64,000 nt of DNA from Isoetes taiwanensis (GCA_021234155.1 JAJEKV010000105.1:1588494-1652493); one strand, 5' to 3'; shown: positions 35,355-47,085, counted from the first letter of the stretch. Made by a program: numbers and translations. Notes: a model not told the origin generated them from the letters alone.

Positions 35355-36477
35355 GCGTATTTTATTTCTTAAAATCCATATCTTCAATGGTTTACCCCTT
35401 TTTATTTTTATTTTTATGATTTATTTAAAATTTACCCCTTTTTTATGATTTATTTAAAACTGGTCTGCATGCAGGGCTCGAGCCCTGTTACTTTAGGGTT
35501 AGCTGAATCCATTTAGGTTTCTCCTGGTTCTGTAGGCATAAGGCAAAGCAGCAGCGATGCTGTCGAAATTCGACTATGCAGCAAGGTTTGGATCGCTGGA
35601 GCTCCTTAGATACGACCTATCTCAGAGGTTTTTCATTGCAGTTTTGTCTGTGCTTTGATCAGCATGGTCTGGCATGGAAAGATGAGGAGAATCTGCACTT
35701 GCATGACCATTCAATTTGACTCAACAAATCCGTCAGTAGGTTGCTTGCAAAGAATCGGCTTTTTCAGGTTCGATTCTTCCTCTGGGATTCAGTGATCAAT
35801 CAAGGTTCCACGTTCAAAAATTTGCAGGATTTTTTTGCCTAAAACTCGCTCAACTGGCCTGTTCTTTTTGTGGCTTCTGGAAATAAGCCCCTATTTTGCT
35901 TCTAGGCCCAATCAACCTCTTAACCTCTGTTCTTAACCTCTTCCAGCTCCAGCAATCTCAATCAGTGGCTTGAATCGTTTGTTATTTCCACATAAGAGAT
36001 GCTGGGTTGTCATCAATCCTTTGTAATCGTTTGTCATCAACGGATTCTGAGATCTTTGAGGTAAGATGTTTTGAAATACCCTGAATAGCCTGGTCTTCTG
36101 GCTTTTAAGCCGCCAATTTTTCTTCTGGCAGTTCATTTGAGTCTTACGTACTTGCTAGTTGGGAATAACTTTGCTACATGCATTTGTAGTTTGGTGGTAA
36201 GTATGTTGCTCTAACTTGCAGATGGAGCTTCATTCCTAGACCAGATTTTTGCCATTTTTATTCAGGCTATTTTGCTTCATTGTTTCATCAGGAGCTATAT
36301 TTTTTGAACGGCTCAGTAATCTCATAAACAAATCTTTTTAGATTGTCAGGTTAGGAGCTGATGTTTTTTTCCTTAATTTCTGTATTTCAACTAAACACTT
36401 TGGGTAATATAGCTCGGTTGGTATAATAGTGGTCTTTAATGCATTTGCTGATATGATTATTATATGGAGAAATATGC

Positions 36478-37189
36478 TTGTGGCCCAATAGATGGTGTTC
36501 ATATTTCGCATTCAACCTTTTACAAGGAAGACAAATTATAATGCAAGCAACCGAATTGGAAGAGGAGGCATATCCACTGCTACAGGAACTTACTTTGCAA
36601 ATCATGACATTAAACCTTGAGAGGCTGAGAAGAATAAAAAGCCGGCTAGTACACGAAGAGCAAAGTTCAGAAGGTGACCACCTTTCAAATTTAGAATAGA
36701 AGAAGGGTTTTTTAGTTAAGGCAAAACATTATGCCTTCAACAACTTGATATTAGATGACATCATGCCAAGGAAGAAAGTGCTTTATGTATCCTCTGGTTT
36801 TGTTACTTGGTTGGCTCTTGAATATCCAATAAACATTGTAGATGTAAATAGATAAGACTCACGAATTTAGTTATATCCTAACCTTATGGATATATTAACT
36901 CATGCAGATTCGTGATGAGTTACAGCAGCTAATGGATGATGATGAGGATATGGGTGAAATGCATCTCACAGAAAAATAGCAGCATGAATGCACTTTCTAT
37001 GGCATTTCCATTTCTGCTCCAGTATTGCCTGTGTCATCTCGTCCAAAAGCCAGACTACTGGAGAATACTGCTAGTAGCATTGGGAGATTAGAAGGTGACA
37101 AGATGCCATAAACTGGAGTTGAAGAGCTTGAAATGTTACCGGAAGCATGTTTTGTGGTTGTAGATGGTATTCTGAACAAATTGACTTCT
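36478..37189 (+). pseudogene. MRS2/CorA-type magnesium transporter pseudogene
   Basis: Two exon relics remain. The first (about 36520-36655) encodes ATELEEEAYPLLQELTLQI and then an L-x-x-L-R-R-I-K-S-R-L segment. The second starts after ATGCAG at 36908 with RDELQQLMDDDEDMGEMHL and ends with EELEMLPEACFVVVDGILNK before TCT|GTAAG at 37189. These match the middle of plant MRS2 proteins, which form Mg2+ channels in cell and organelle membranes. In-frame stops TAG (after LTEK) and TAA (before TGVEELEM) break exon 2. The N-terminal part, the two membrane helices and the GMN motif are absent. It is a dead fragment. Confidence 0.8.
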
Positions 37190-37741
37190 GTAAGAACTCT
37201 CTTTGATTTGTTTTGCATCATTGTATTGTTGAACACATACGTTTTGTGAAGCAGCAGATATACTAAGTGAGTGAGACATGATCTTTGATGGCTACATCTA
37301 CAGCAGTAACAAAAACTCAGACAGAGCAGCATGGTCATTTGCAGTAGTTATGCATAGCCCCGTTGTCATTAAATTTTGTCCAACCAAAAGCAGACCAAGT
37401 TGGGCTTGCAACTCGCATGAAAAAGCAAAGAAGCAATTAGCTTGCTGTTTATACATTGATCAGTTAATGCATGATTTTTTAAGATTCTCAAACAAGGGAA
37501 AGAATATTTTGGAAATTTGTAAAGCTTTTTAGCAATTGGACTGAAAAAGCTCTATTTTACTTATAGTTATGGGGAAGGCACATCTTGTTGTATTGCTTAT
37601 TAGGTACACAGCTTAATCATACTAATTCCTCATATTCATCATCCAATGTGCTTATATGGTTACCTCGAACATAATCTTTTCCTTGCATTCACTACACAAT
37701 TCCCAAGGCCCTTAAAGTTTACCTATGTTTGCTTTTTGTTA
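37190..37741. other. Intergenic, no gene
   Basis: Downstream of the MRS2 relic. Nothing coding or repeated is recognisable up to the MITE copy at 37742. Confidence 0.4.
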
Positions 37742-38090
37742 GGGCCCGAAGGGCCCAAAATTTTTTTTTAATATAACAACCAGCACATAAATACCATTAA
37801 CATCAATAAATACAAACCATTGCATCTAACACCTTTAAATTAAAATCCCCCTGCAACCCCCTTCGGTTTGGGTGCATATTCACAGGGGGGTTACGTAGGG
37901 CAGCGAGAGCCCCTAAAAACTTACAATACATGTACAAAATTAACACCATTGAGTACATTTTCTCAAATCTTATAGTATTTCGCAAACCTTAATATACAGT
38001 ACACAAAAACTTGTACAGCCATACCCCACAAACGAGGATTGCTATGTACGGTCCAGATCAAGGAATAAAGGGCAAATATGCCCATCCGAC
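37742..38090. mobile_element. Foldback/MITE family, truncated copy C
   Basis: It starts with GGGCCCGAAGGGCCC and AAAATTTTTTTTTA, keeps one terminal arm and the whole core (GTACGGTCCAGATCAAGGAAT, then GCCCATCCGACA), and stops where the second arm should begin. The core is in the opposite orientation to copy A. Array 38091-38635 follows directly. Confidence 0.75.
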
Positions 38091-38635
38091 ACGTTTATTT
38101 ATTAGGGAGGATAGTGTGACGTCGACATCTCATTTATTACAGAAGATTGTGGCCTCATTTATTGCGGCCATTTATGGCGGATAATCATGACACCTATATA
38201 ATCATTTTTTTTGTTCTCACACATTACTTGGACGAGACACGTATACATGCTTATTTATTAGGGAGGATTGCGTGACGTCGACATCTCATTTATTACAGAA
38301 GATTTTGTGACGTCGACCTTTAGGCATTAAATGAAGCCCATGGACTGATTTATTACAGAAGATTTACACGCCTTGAAAATTACCACAACATGACACGTGT
38401 GTAGACTCATTCATTGCAGGCATTTATGGCAGACAATCATGACACCTATATAATCATTTTTTTGTTCTCACACATTTTCTCCCTTCAAAATTACTTGGAC
38501 GAGACACGTATACATGCTTATTGATTAGGGAGGATTTCGTGACATTGACACCTCATTTATTACAGTGACGTCGACCTTTAGGCATTAAATGAAGCCGATG
38601 GACTGATTTATTGCAAAAGATTTACACGCCATGCC
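38091..38635 (+). repeat. Complex tandem array with GTGACGTCGAC motifs
   Basis: Units begin near 38092, 38250 and 38516 with TTATTAGGGAGGAT, and share GTGACGTCGACATCTC, TCATTTATTACAG and GGCATTAAATGAAGCC segments. Repeat Y is embedded twice (38150-38245, 38377-38512). The palindromic TGACGTC core, a bZIP-type site, occurs four times (about 38115, 38270, 38310, 38565). No gene is included. The 133-codon plus-strand frame at 38926-39327 contains ATTC-rich repeats and is not supported as a gene. Confidence 0.7.
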
Positions 38636-39435
38636 ACTGCCAGGATCAAAAAGCCCTGTTTCCTTCATGGTTTCTCTTCTTGGGAGTGATTTCGCAAGAT
38701 CTCAGATGTTCTACTTAATTCAAGCAAAAGATATTGTCTTTTAGAATTGACATCAGTATTTTGAAATGGATTCGACTTGGATTTAGCAAAGATTTAGTTG
38801 GATCTAGCTTGGATCAAAGCAGAACTGCCATGCTGTAAATTGTTTCGTGCAAATCTAAGCTTAAGGTTGATCCTTCAGGCGGATCTGGCTGCAATTGCCA
38901 GCTTGGCGACGCACTAGAGTTCGCTTTGCCGGCTGACGACGCACTGACGATTTACTGCATCAAACACCTTCCGGCTAGAAGAGCCAGAGCAACAAAAATA
39001 GCAACTTGTGATACAATTCGGCACCCTGTAGTTGCTTCGTACACCAGCATAGGCATGAGCAATGCAATTACTTTAACTTTCACATGTCTAGAACTAGCAT
39101 TGTTTCAACTTAACAATATTCGGTGGAGAGAAATGTCCGCGGCGGCCAAGGCCGCTGCGATAAATTTCTTGTATATATTTAACATTCCACATGACATTCC
39201 ATTTACCATTCTTATTCCATTTAATATTCTGATTAATATTCTATTTCTACCTAACATTCTGATTCACATTCTGTATACATTCAGAAACATGCAAGATCAT
39301 AATGAACTCATTGAAATCAACTTTTAGATTGGAAGTCTACTTCAGATTATCCCGAATTGTTCAGAAGTCTGTTTCACTTATTCACATTACTATCAGGAAG
39401 GAGACTACTGCCATGAGTCACAATTACACCATTAG

Positions 39436-41048
39436 TTACACACCAAAAACTATAGGAGCTGCTTGTTGAACATGTTTAGGAACATGAACCAAATTCATAG
39501 CCTTTCGAACTTCTGGATTCGCTTCTTCATTCCAGGCATTCTCATCAATCTCAGGGAAGTCATCATCTGCTGCGTCAATACCAGATGGAGATGTAACAAC
39601 CGGAATAGGACAAGGAGCTGAAGGTGCAAGCAATTGAGTAGGAATAGAAGCAATTGAACCTGGAGTAGAAGCAACTGAACCTGGAATAGGAATAGAACCT
39701 GGGATAGGAACTGAACCTGGAGTAGGAATAGAAACAACTGAACCTGGAATAGAAGCAACTGAACCTAGAATTGGAACACCAGTACTAGGCATTACAATAG
39801 GAACAGGAGCTAAGTTTGAAGAAGTTATGACATGAGCTGTCATTCCAGAATTTATAACAGCAGAAGGCATTGAACTACAAAAGGTATTAGGAATTAACAT
39901 TGAAGAACTACTAGGCCTGGAATTGACATGGAAGAACTAACAGAAGATCCTTTGCCAGCCTCAATTTCGTCCAGTTTCTTCATCTCTTTGGCATAGACAT
40001 CAGCAAACTTCCTCTGCGCAACGACATCCATGGCAACCTTGGCCTGAATTTCGATCGTCCTATCATACATAAATTAAAAAACACAAGTTCAAAAATTCAA
40101 AAAATCTAGAAATTTGAGAAACAATGTAAAAATTTCAAAAAGTAAAAAAATTACCTTTTACAAGCTTCTTGAGTTCGATGGCCTGTTACCTGCATACCCA
40201 AATTGATAGGAACTTCATTGCGCGTCATTCTCGAAATAAGTGTAGCACGACCACTCTTGCCACTGAAATTCCCTTCAATGCCTATTGCTGCCATCATATA
40301 CTTCATCCAAGAACCTAATTTATGGCCATTTACTCTATGTTTGCAATTAAACCAGGCCTGTAACATAAACATAGAAAAAATAAATAAATAAAAAAGCATT
40401 GAAATAAGAAACATCAGAATAAAAAACTCAGATTGGTTCTTGGCTTTGAGATGGCCTGCATGAAACAAAATCTGACTTATTTACCTTCACTTCTTCCACC
40501 CTGCTGAACAGGTAAAATCTCACATCTATAATCCTCTAAACGAGGTAAATGCAAATCAAATTGCTTGAAGGTTAGCACAACATCTTCTTCAAAGCATTTC
40601 AGCGCCATTTGAAATGCCTCTTCTTGGTACCTATCCATTCTTACATCCCAATTCTTACTTGTTCTCTTGTCATATTCAACATACTCATGCCCACGATAAG
40701 TACCAGTCTTGAAATCAGAAATTGCAATCCTAAATAGCTCAGTCTGGCCTCTGATGCCCCATCTAAAAACACAATAAAATAACCACCTTCGTTGCAATCT
40801 GATGGTCGGGATGTCTAAACAAAGCTATTTCGTCACCAAAACTAATTTCATCCGTTTTTTTTCCTTTTGTTGCAAATACCAGGAGTATTGCGAGACCTTC
40901 TCATTGATGGATACAAGCTAACCTGGCCATAGAAAAGATAGGACATGTTCTGATATCAAAGGGTTGCTCGTTAATGCCTGTTTCACACTCCCTGATTTCT
41001 TGCGCACGCCGAATCATCGCTCCAAATTTTCTGAATATATCATGTAAC
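39436..41048 (-). pseudogene. Crypton-like tyrosine recombinase, decayed
   Basis: Exons on the minus strand: 41048-40923, 40762-40485, 40357-40155 and 40059-39436, all with GT-AG borders. Exon 2 carries the first catalytic region (GIRGQTEL, Arg) and RTSK, a likely catalytic Lys. Exon 3 has KSGRATLISRM (normally H-x-x-R) and TGHRTQEACKR (second His). Two key positions look changed: His to Lys before SGR, and Thr where the nucleophile Tyr should follow ACKR. Exons 2 and 3 are out of frame by one base, and exon 4 has a frame change near 39930. The last 150 residues are Pro/Gly/Ser/Ile-rich imperfect repeats (PGSV, SIPGS). The order matches DUF3504/Crypton-type recombinases, which cut and paste DNA. 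Confidence 0.55.
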
Positions 41049-41125
41049 CTGCAATTTAGAAAGATAATGTTAGTAATAAACATTGAGAAATTAAATAAAA
41101 GCAATAAAGAAAATTAACTTATGAT

Positions 41126-41632
41126 TCAGTTGGAACTTATGATTGAGAAATATGCTGCTTGTGGAGCACTGATGCCAATTGCCACACTGTGGGTAGAGAC
41201 GTGGTTGAGGGAGGGCCAAGGAGATTTGGAGGTATACAATTGCCCTGTAGTTTGATGGCAGCCTGTTCTGCGATCATTTCTGGATGGCTGGGGAAGATGA
41301 GATGGGCCTCTTGTTCCTTCTACCTTGTAACATAGTTTTGCTCCTCTATATGTTTCTTCTCTCGGTGTTGCATGTGTTGTGGAGTTGTGAGTTGCAAGAA
41401 CAAACTTTGCCATGGCCTGAACGTGGTCCTGCTCCTTCATATTATTGTTGCCCTTTGCTTGCTGTATGCTGGCTGTTATAGAGTCCGCAGAGGTGCAGCC
41501 TTCTTGTTGTGTTGTAGTTGTGTATTTGTGGATAGTGACATGAGTGCTACAGTTGCTGTAAACGACATTACCTGCTGTTGGTGTTGTAATATATGGAGCA
41601 TCTTTTTTGTTCAATTGTGTTTCTGCGATCAC
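41126..41632 (-). CDS. Open frame of 168 codons, unknown
   Basis: A minus-strand frame just upstream of the recombinase relic, rich in Thr, His, Gln and Ser, with no recognised domain, signal peptide or membrane segment. Its composition looks like low-complexity DNA (TGTTG-type words on the plus strand) rather than a conserved protein. It may be a 5' part of the recombinase transposon or chance. The opposite-strand hydrophobic frames are its shadows. Confidence 0.2.
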   Translation of the reverse strand: MIAETQLNKKDAPYITTPTAGNVVYSNCSTHVTIHKYTTTTQQEGCTSADSITASIQQAKGNNNMKEQDHVQAMAKFVLATHNSTTHATPREETYRGAKLCYKVEGTRGPSHLPQPSRNDRRTGCHQTTGQLYTSKSPWPSLNHVSTHSVAIGISAPQAAYFSIISSN

Positions 41633-41639
41633 TATTTCG

Positions 41640-42230
41640 TAATCGAATTCATTAGCTTACGTACGGCCACGACCCTTGTATTGGGGCGTGCTCACTGATC
41701 CGTGAATGTTTGATAGGGAAATAAATTTTTCATGTCGACACCTTAGTTGGTATACCTTTTTATGTGCTTCGTATTTCCACACGTACTTGTGGTGTATGTG
41801 GAGTGTCCTACTATGCAGAGGTGTGAGGTGTAAAATCCCTTGCCCTTGATTTGGCATATTCACACCTTCATGCTGAGATCTAATGGTCCTTAAAAAATAT
41901 AAACACTTGAGCCATTGACATATTAACATATAGAATACAATAACTTTAAAAGGTCCACACCTTTGTTAAAAGGTCTTGGCCTATTTTATACCTACCTTGT
42001 AATAAAGGCCCTAACTAACAATAATATGTAACCATTGGGATATTTCTTTAGATATTTGCTTAGAAATTACATACAAGATGTTAAAGATGTTGGCTTCTAC
42101 ATTTTTAACTTTCTTTCTCATTCTCTTGCTCCCATAGCCACTCCCTCGAGCATCACCATATCACACTCCAACAATGCACCTAGTTTCTCTATGTTGTCAA
42201 ACCATACAAGGCTGCCCTTTAGGCAACCAC
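41640..42230. other. Intergenic, no gene
   Basis: AT-rich; short open frames only. Confidence 0.4.
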
Positions 42231-42232
42231 AT

Positions 42233-42680
42233 TTACCATACATATTTACAACCTAACAACCATCTCAGGCTCAAATTATCTACTGTGATGTAGGCATGGA
42301 CCTGCCTACCTTCTATTAAAGCAGCAAAGTTTGCACAGACATCAAAAGCATTGTTGGTTTCATTAATCCATGATGATTCTCTGCAAGAGATGGTCTTCTT
42401 TATTATTCCCTGTTGCGCATAGCCTAATACTACAGTGCTCCAAGTAACATTATCCTTTTGTGGCATTTTTGGAAAAGTCATTGGGCTTCTTCAGGCTTCC
42501 CTTGTGCTACATAACAGTAATTAAATTCTAGGATATCACATTCTGTTCATGAAAGAGTAGATGAGCTTCTTCTAAATTGGCAGATGTGGCAATTTTGAAT
42601 TTACATCCTGCTTAGGTATCTTCTTAAAAGACTCTGAAGCTTCCTCTAAGTGACCCTGTTGTGTGTATGCAGCAAATACA
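42233..42680 (-). pseudogene. PPR protein fragment
   Basis: The frame 42481-42233 has MPQKDNVTWSTVVLGYAQQG, an S-motif end and the start of the next repeat, and then ANFAALIEGRQVHAYI, an L motif. The region up to about 42680 shows weaker PPR-like words with stops. It lies about 1.9 kb beyond the stop of the intact PPR gene, on the same strand, and resembles it closely in these motifs. Confidence 0.65.
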
Positions 42681-43880
42681 TAATATTTCATTGGGGCGTC
42701 TGATCACATAAATATTTGCGAAAATAAAACTCTTGTAGCAGGATTCAAAGTAGTATCTAATTTGATAACCAGAATACCTAAGTACTCAATGATGTTCTCC
42801 TTCAGACTTGTACAGTACAATTTGGTCTGGACAAAATCAACAAGTGAATCTGTGAGAATGAGAATCAACGAAAACAATTAATCTAAAAAATCTACTTGCA
42901 TCACCAACGTAGAATGATGATGTCTATAATAAAAGAGGAGATAAATGTAGTACCTTCTGGATCGTTAACTCCTCGGGATCATCCTACCCTTGTTGAGCTA
43001 GGATTGTTAGAAGGGATGTTTCTAAAAACTGTCTGTTTTCGTTGGAGTCCTCAAACGCAGAATAGAATTCAGATGTACATGCAAAAAGCTCTGCATATAG
43101 ATTCCAATTCTAGGATTTTGCCGCAGCCAAATCCTAGGATTCCATGAGCATCATGCAGACCAAGTGGCTTCCTTTTGTATATCTCCAGAACCAAATAATC
43201 TCTCTGCTCCAGGTTTTGCCATGCTATCAATCAACCAGAGACGAAGAAGTTAATGTAGGTCAAGCCTTTGCCATCAAAAGCAAAACAGGCTCCCCCTCTT
43301 CCGGAGCACGGCAAACTATTTTTACTTTATTGGGATTTCAAATACATATTTGCAAGATCATATTCTGGCAAGAGCTAAGAAACTGCAGATTATTCAAGAA
43401 AGATTATTCAAGAAGGGGACCTGAGAGGCGAAAACGGAACAAGAAAGAAGAACGAGGTCAAAGTAACAGAGAGGTCGAGGTCGAGATGTGCTGGTGTTGA
43501 CGTAGACACCTTAGAATTGCACAAAATCGTGGACGTCCGGTTAGGGAAGCCTGCTAAAAATAGGCATGGCCTTATTCGTGGGAAGATTGTTAGATGTCCT
43601 ATACACAAGCAAAGAAAAGGCATTATGCAGAGCCCAAGAAAAAATGATGAACTCAGATCAGAGAGGCAAGCAGCAACTGTTGCAGCAGAATTTCTCAAGC
43701 ATTCACATGTTTGATCTCAGTACCAGACATGGCAAGAACTTGCAAATTTCACCCAGATGGTTCATAAGCAGATGTGGTTAGTGTCGTCTGGAATAAGTAT
43801 GGAATTTGAAAGTACAGCATTTACAAAATCCAGCCAAGAGCAAGTGTGCATTAGTGCCTTGCTGATAGGCACACTTGCAT
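42681..43880. other. No supported gene
   Basis: Plus-strand frames at 42896-43147, 43144-43500 and 43517-43714 are coding-like in composition (Lys/Arg-rich) but unrecognised and unlinked by clear splice sites. Confidence 0.3.
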
Positions 43881-43885
43881 ATATG

Positions 43886-44300
43886 TCAAAGGACTTTCCA
43901 TTCAATGCTTTTTGGAAAAAGCCAAGGAGCTTTCTCTTGTGTGAAGTACCTGTATTCATTGTTATTGATCAGGAAGGGTTTTTTATAGTAGTTTGATGAT
44001 GATGGTGCTTGTATGATGCAGATTCCTGCAGGCACCATTGTAGATATGTACGAATGCAAATCCTGCATATATATGTACAAATATTTAGCATATAATTGCC
44101 CGATTGCAAGCTCATACACATAGCAAAGCCGCACCTTTTCATTAGGATGCATGTTATTGAGCATGTAAAGCGTCTGTCCTTTTGACATTTGGTTATTTGG
44201 CATATCTGTTACTGCTTTAGAAGCATATTTTGAAGCATCTTCACTATACCCGTTGGTTAGTTGGCATGCTTTTATTTGAAGTTCTGTCAGCCGGCAATCC
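43886..44300 (-). pseudogene. Decayed DYW-domain remnant downstream of the PPR stop
   Basis: One minus-strand frame reads RLTELQIKACQLTNGYSED, then after about 30 residues NEKVRLCYVYELAIGQL. These align in order with the end of the E2 region (LxELxxxxKxxGYxxD) and with the EK-x2-L-x-x-HSEKLAIAFGL block of DYW deaminases. The HSE zinc/catalytic triplet has become VYE. Later DYW blocks are not recognisable, and stops separate this stretch from the gene. It suggests that the 44.5-46.7 kb gene descends from a full E/DYW editing factor. Confidence 0.4.
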
Positions 44301-44530
44301 TCATGTTAGCGCGAAATCTGTTTCCAGATATTTATGCTGCATTGCCACATGAACAATGGAAGGAAGCTTGAACATTCGTTCATAAAGTTTAAAAGGTAAT
44401 TTTGTTGAGTAGGAGTCCATGGATGTTCAAACTTCTCTGATGAAACCCATTATCAAATCGTGAATCCAAAGCTTCACCACTGGCTTTGCCTGAAAACAGT
44501 AGTAAATACAGCCAATAAACTTGTTGCAGT

Positions 44531-46723
44531 CTAGCGTATGTCTCTCACCATAGAATTCTTCACTATGCCAAAATCTTCTATGAGTTTCCTTATCCTCAAT
44601 TTATCATCCCATCTGCCTACAGCAGCATAAATATTTGATAACAATATTAAAGCTGCTAGATTCCACGGGTCTAATCTCAGGACTTCTATCGAGGTCCTTT
44701 CTCCTAGCTCCACATCCCTATGAACCTTACAAGCACTAAGGAGAGCTTTCCATACAACAACATTAGGAGGTATGGGCATTGCAGATATAAGGTCTTCCGC
44801 CTCATGCAAATATCCGGCACGACCCAGAAGATCAACCATACAAGAATAATGATCGGCCACAGGTTTAATCTCAAAAACTTGAGAGATGGATACAAAGTAA
44901 TATAGACCATCATCTGTTAGTCCACCATTGCTACATGAACCCAGAATAGAAACAAAGGTCACATTATCAGGTCTAAAGCCATCTTGAAGCATTCCCTTCA
45001 GAACATTCAGAGCCTCATTAGCATAGCCATGCTCTGCATAGCCTGAAAGCATTGACGTATATAGAACTACATTTTGTATACTTATTCTGCTGAACACTTG
45101 CCGGGCAGCTTTTATGCTTCCACATTTTGCATACATGTCAACAAGGGTGCTCCCTACAAAAACATCCAACTCTATCCCATTTCTTACAAGGTGGTTATGG
45201 ATGTATCCACCCCATTCTAAAGCTCCTATATTGGTGCATGCACACAAAACACTGATATAAGTAACCTTGTCTGCCATAACACCATGCTGTTCCATTTGAC
45301 CAAAAAGCTCAATTGCTTGACTCCCATCTCCATTTTCAACATAGCAGGAAATCATAGCAGTCCATAAAACCAAGCTTCTCCTTGTCATTCTGTCAAATAT
45401 ACCACGTGCATCTTTTGTGCTACCACATTTGGCATACATATCAATAAGCTTACTCCCAAGGAACATTTCTGTCTCCATTCCAGCCTTTACCAGGTGTCCA
45501 TGGACATGCTTTCCCCTGTGTAGATATCTTATACTGGCACATGCAGCCAAAGCATTCAGATAGGTGACTCTGTCTGGCTTCAAACCACACTCACACATTT
45601 CGTTGAAGAGCATGATAGCTTCCTCATTTTCTCCTGACTGAGAAAACCCTGAAATCATTGCGTTCCAAGTAATAACATCTCGTTTTATAGCTGAATTGAA
45701 TGCTTTCCATGCATTTGCCACACTTTCACAGTTCACATACATGCTTATAAGCATGTTACCCACAATTATATCTGAATCAAAGCCTGCCGCTACAATATAC
45801 ATATGGACATGCTTACCCCATTCCAAGTCCTCTCTGGTAGTGCATACACTCAAAATCTTCATACAAGTAGGTATATTGGGCTGAAACCCAAAGTACTGCA
45901 TTCTCGTAAAGAGATTGAATGCTCCCCTTGCATCTCCATATTCTGCATATCCAGATATTAATGCATTCCAAGAAACAACGTCATGAATGGGCATCCCCTT
46001 GAATATTTGGAAAGCGTCACTAATACAACAACATTTGGCATACATGGCAACAATACAATTTCCCAGAAAGATATCCATCCTTGATCCAGTCTTTAAGAGC
46101 TCGGCATGAATTTGCCTGCCTTTTAATAAAGCTCTATCCTTGGAACATGCACTAAAAACAGCAAGAAATGTGATATCATTTGGCAGGAAGCCCTGCTCTT
46201 TCATTTGTAAGAACATATACACAGCTTGAGTGCTATTTCCACGTTGGGCATAACCACCTATTATGGTTGACCATGTACAGATATTTTTTTCAGGCATCTT
46301 GTCAAAAACCCAGACAGCATCTTCTAAACTCTCACATTTCACAAACATGTTTATGAGGGTATTAGAAAGAAAAACATTTGCCATCAAATTGCCTTTGATA
46401 ATATGGGCATGAACTTGCCTTCCCTCTGCAAGGGCTTTCATCTTAGTGCAAACACGCAAAAGGAAAATGTAAGAATCAAAGCTCACTTCATCACTTTCCT
46501 CCTCCATGATGTCTAAAACACGGACTGCCTCTGACAATTGTCTAGTTTTACAAAACCTTCTTATCTTCGCACTAGGGTCTTCAATAGAATTTTGTAATCT
46601 TTGGCTTACAGAAATTTTAATGCAGATAGAAGAAATTGGACTGGTGGATTGACCATCCATCGTGATTGTTTGAATCTCATTAAATTTATAAAGTGGTTTC
46701 AATGGAAGAGCAAGTGCTTCCAT
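44531..46723 (-). CDS. PLS-class pentatricopeptide repeat protein, E-type end
   Basis: A single-exon gene for 730 residues. After a leader of about 60 residues, possibly an organelle transit peptide, come roughly 17-18 PPR motifs in P-L-S order. Recurrent words include GRQVHAHI/GKHVHGHL, NTLINMFVKC, DMYAKCGS, WNAMISG and YAQRG. The C-terminus has the E1 region (VVVWKALLSACKVH, then LGER and LLSNIYAAVGRWDD) and ends at VKNSMVRDIR, where E2 normally continues. Such proteins bind RNA in chloroplasts or mitochondria and specify C-to-U editing or processing sites, often needing a DYW domain in cis or trans. The long intact frame argues for function. The short C-terminus and the DYW-like remnant downstream suggest recent loss of the catalytic domain. 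Lack of introns is usual for this family. Confidence 0.9.
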   Translation of the reverse strand: MEALALPLKPLYKFNEIQTITMDGQSTSPISSICIKISVSQRLQNSIEDPSAKIRRFCKTRQLSEAVRVLDIMEEESDEVSFDSYIFLLRVCTKMKALAEGRQVHAHIIKGNLMANVFLSNTLINMFVKCESLEDAVWVFDKMPEKNICTWSTIIGGYAQRGNSTQAVYMFLQMKEQGFLPNDITFLAVFSACSKDRALLKGRQIHAELLKTGSRMDIFLGNCIVAMYAKCCCISDAFQIFKGMPIHDVVSWNALISGYAEYGDARGAFNLFTRMQYFGFQPNIPTCMKILSVCTTREDLEWGKHVHMYIVAAGFDSDIIVGNMLISMYVNCESVANAWKAFNSAIKRDVITWNAMISGFSQSGENEEAIMLFNEMCECGLKPDRVTYLNALAACASIRYLHRGKHVHGHLVKAGMETEMFLGSKLIDMYAKCGSTKDARGIFDRMTRRSLVLWTAMISCYVENGDGSQAIELFGQMEQHGVMADKVTYISVLCACTNIGALEWGGYIHNHLVRNGIELDVFVGSTLVDMYAKCGSIKAARQVFSRISIQNVVLYTSMLSGYAEHGYANEALNVLKGMLQDGFRPDNVTFVSILGSCSNGGLTDDGLYYFVSISQVFEIKPVADHYSCMVDLLGRAGYLHEAEDLISAMPIPPNVVVWKALLSACKVHRDVELGERTSIEVLRLDPWNLAALILLSNIYAAVGRWDDKLRIRKLIEDFGIVKNSMVRDIR

Positions 46724-46729
46724 GTGTAC

Positions 46730-47050
46730 AAAAGAAACTTAAAAACTGTTTATTCAATCATGCAGTCAGGTAGCCATTACTGAAAGATCTAGCAAAGTAA
46801 GCTGCAACTTACTGCAGGAGAAATGTCGATTCATCATTTTGTTAGAAAGGCCTAACCATGTTTGCCGCACTCCAGGGGGGGAATATCTGACTAAATAACG
46901 TGTATATGTGGATAACGGAATATAAGCCTAAAGAATTGCTATTGATACTATATAATACCATTAAAATTAGAATTGAATCTGATTAAGTTTGCCCAATTCG
47001 TTTGGTATTTGGGGAGGGTCTTCTCGCAATGGTGGGAACTAAGATTCTGG
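46730..47050. other. PPR 5' flank
   Basis: Likely promoter and leader of the minus-strand PPR gene. I see no distinct motif beyond AT-rich sequence. Confidence 0.4.
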
Positions 47051-47085
47051 TATTGTATTGTATTGTATTGTATTGTATTGTATTA
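47051..47085. repeat. (TATTG)n microsatellite
   Basis: Seven consecutive TATTG units. Similar pentamers form the tails of the LINE copies nearby, but no LINE 3' end is visible next to this one. Confidence 0.9.

Noticed and set aside
36400-36480. GGGTAATATAGCTCGGTTGGTAT as a tRNA 5' end
   Set aside because: A tRNA-like A box is present but there is no B box (GGTTCRANNCC), no acceptor stem match and no cloverleaf.
39495-39758. Leu/Phe/Gln-rich 87-codon frame
   Set aside because: It is an out-of-frame reading of the Pro/Gly/Ser repeats at the recombinase C-terminus.
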